Of a DNA stretch of 14,341 nucleotides, positions 13,610 through 14,341 are shown piece after piece. The DNA lies in assembly GCA_964642855.1 (NCBI GenBank), contig CAZXSK010000084.1:1-14341 (forward strand), read 5' to 3'. The position numbers were made by a program, and so were the translations under genes. This DNA comes from CAZXSK01 sp964642855 (lineage in GTDB: Bacteria > Planctomycetota > Phycisphaerae > SM23-33). Numbering within the stretch: the stretch's first letter is position 1; every line of letters starts with the position of its first letter. The notes beneath the pieces are model-generated. The model was not told the origin of the DNA, made no database searches, and saw only the letters and a program-made list of their open reading frames with translations.

Positions 13610-14341
13610 ATGGCTGACGGTGACCGCGTGGAACACGACCTGCTGGGCGAGAAGCCCGTTCCGGCGGGACGCCTCGGGGGCATCCACTCCGCCCGCGCGA
13701 TGGAGAACTTCCCGCTCAGCAACAGGCAGCTGCACCCGGCACTGATCCGCGCCTACGGGGCGGTCAAGCTGGCCGCTGCCCGGGCGAATCACGAGCTGGG
13801 CTCGTGGACCGACGACGCCTTCGCCGCCGTCGCCCGCGCCTGCGAGGAAATGATCGACGGCAAGCTCGACGAGCACCTGACCCTCGACGCCCTCCAGGGC
13901 GGGGCGGGAACCAGCACCAACCTCGCCGTCTCCGAAGTGCTCTGCAACCGGGCGCTGCAGATCCTGGGCCGGGCCCCGGGCGACTACGACACGCTAAGCC
14001 CCACCGACGACCTGAACCTGCACCAGTCCACCAACGACACCTATCCCACCGCGCTGAAGGTGGCGTGCGTGTGGCAGCTCCGCCGGCTGGAGCGGGAACT
14101 GGTTGCCCTGCTGGAGGAGTTCCAGCGAAAGGAAAAGCAGTTCGCCCACGTGGTAAAGGTCGGGCGCACGCAGCTGCAGGACGCCGTGCTGACCACGCTC
14201 GGTCGCGAGATGGCTGCCTGCGCCGAAGCGTTCTCGCGCGACCGCTGGCGGGTGTACAAGTGCGAAGAACGCCTGCGTGTGGTGAACCTGGGCGGCACGG
14301 CGATCGGCACGGGCCTGGGCGCGCCGCGGCGGTACATCTTC
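13610..14341 (+). CDS. aspA: Aspartate ammonia-lyase (aspartase), 5' part, runs off the window
   Basis: The first 244 codons of a fumarase/aspartase superfamily enzyme are seen; about as much again is missing. Aspartase converts L-aspartate to fumarate and ammonium. Start ATG 13610 has GGGGAG at 13598-13603, six nt upstream. Family signatures are LQGGAGTSTN (95-104), HQSTNDTYPTA (138-148), GRTQLQDAV (185-193) and GGTAIGTGLGAPRRYIF (228-244). The last part has Gly where most aspartases and fumarases read GTGLN, which marks a subfamily. GRTQLQDA favours aspartase over fumarase. The catalytic serine loop (GSSxMPxKxNP) would be beyond the edge. Its place right after hydEG matches aspartase genes that I recall inside other hydEFG clusters, so a role in providing ammonium for the H-cluster bridging amine is a reasonable inference. 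hydF would be expected nearby downstream. Confidence 0.88.
   Translation, partial: MADGDRVEHDLLGEKPVPAGRLGGIHSARAMENFPLSNRQLHPALIRAYGAVKLAAARANHELGSWTDDAFAAVARACEEMIDGKLDEHLTLDALQGGAGTSTNLAVSEVLCNRALQILGRAPGDYDTLSPTDDLNLHQSTNDTYPTALKVACVWQLRRLERELVALLEEFQRKEKQFAHVVKVGRTQLQDAVLTTLGREMAACAEAFSRDRWRVYKCEERLRVVNLGGTAIGTGLGAPRRYIF

Noticed and set aside
1..14341. CRISPR arrays, tRNA or rRNA genes, insertion sequences, attachment sites
   Set aside because: No regularly spaced repeats, tRNA-like cloverleaf, transposase or integrase features, or terminal repeats seen by eye.

Overview
The window reads as a GC-rich bacterial chromosome segment with every supported gene on the + strand. A KdsB-type CMP-Kdo synthetase points to an outer-membrane (Gram-negative type) cell. 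A Rex-controlled [FeFe]-hydrogenase points to anaerobic or fermentative metabolism. A planctomycete or a similar deep-branching anaerobe would fit, but this is a guess from gene content and I cannot assign taxonomy.

Left region (1-2291): three surface-glycan or small-molecule genes. These are the 3' part of a putative SAM methyltransferase (1-741), a second methyltransferase-like gene of the DUF268-like type translationally coupled to it (735-1463), and a kdsB-like cytidylyltransferase (1503-2291). A 321-bp non-coding gap (2292-2612) follows. It starts with GC-rich stem-loops and ends with a good sigma70-type promoter (TTGACA, 17-nt spacer, TACTAT). A near-consensus Rex operator (2539-2556) overlaps the predicted transcription start, and a second perfect inverted repeat (2557-2572) abuts it.

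Right region (2613-14341): one long, tightly packed hydrogenase operon. The order is rex (NADH/NAD+-sensing repressor), a NuoE-like subunit (hydC), a NuoF-like flavoprotein (hydB), the catalytic [FeFe]-hydrogenase (hydA), a second H-cluster protein fused to an FeS domain and a histidine kinase (HydS-like sensor kinase), a stand-alone receiver, a receiver-histidine kinase, the maturases hydE and hydG, and the first 244 codons of an aspartase (aspA), which runs off the right edge. hydF is not seen and may lie just beyond. Most junctions are ATGA overlaps or gaps of about 30 bp or less, so the genes are probably co-expressed.

How the parts may work together: HydABC would exchange electrons between H2 and NAD(H), possibly also ferredoxin by bifurcation. 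Rex would release the promoter when NADH is high. The HydS-like kinase would sense H2 or redox state with its own H-cluster and pass phosphate to the two receiver proteins, neither of which has a DNA-binding domain. HydE and HydG would build the H-cluster for both HydA and HydS, and the aspartase could supply ammonium. The most interesting elements are the cytoplasmic H-cluster histidine kinase with its receiver/receiver-kinase partners and no visible output domain, and the operon's apparent dual control by NADH (Rex) and H2 (HydS).
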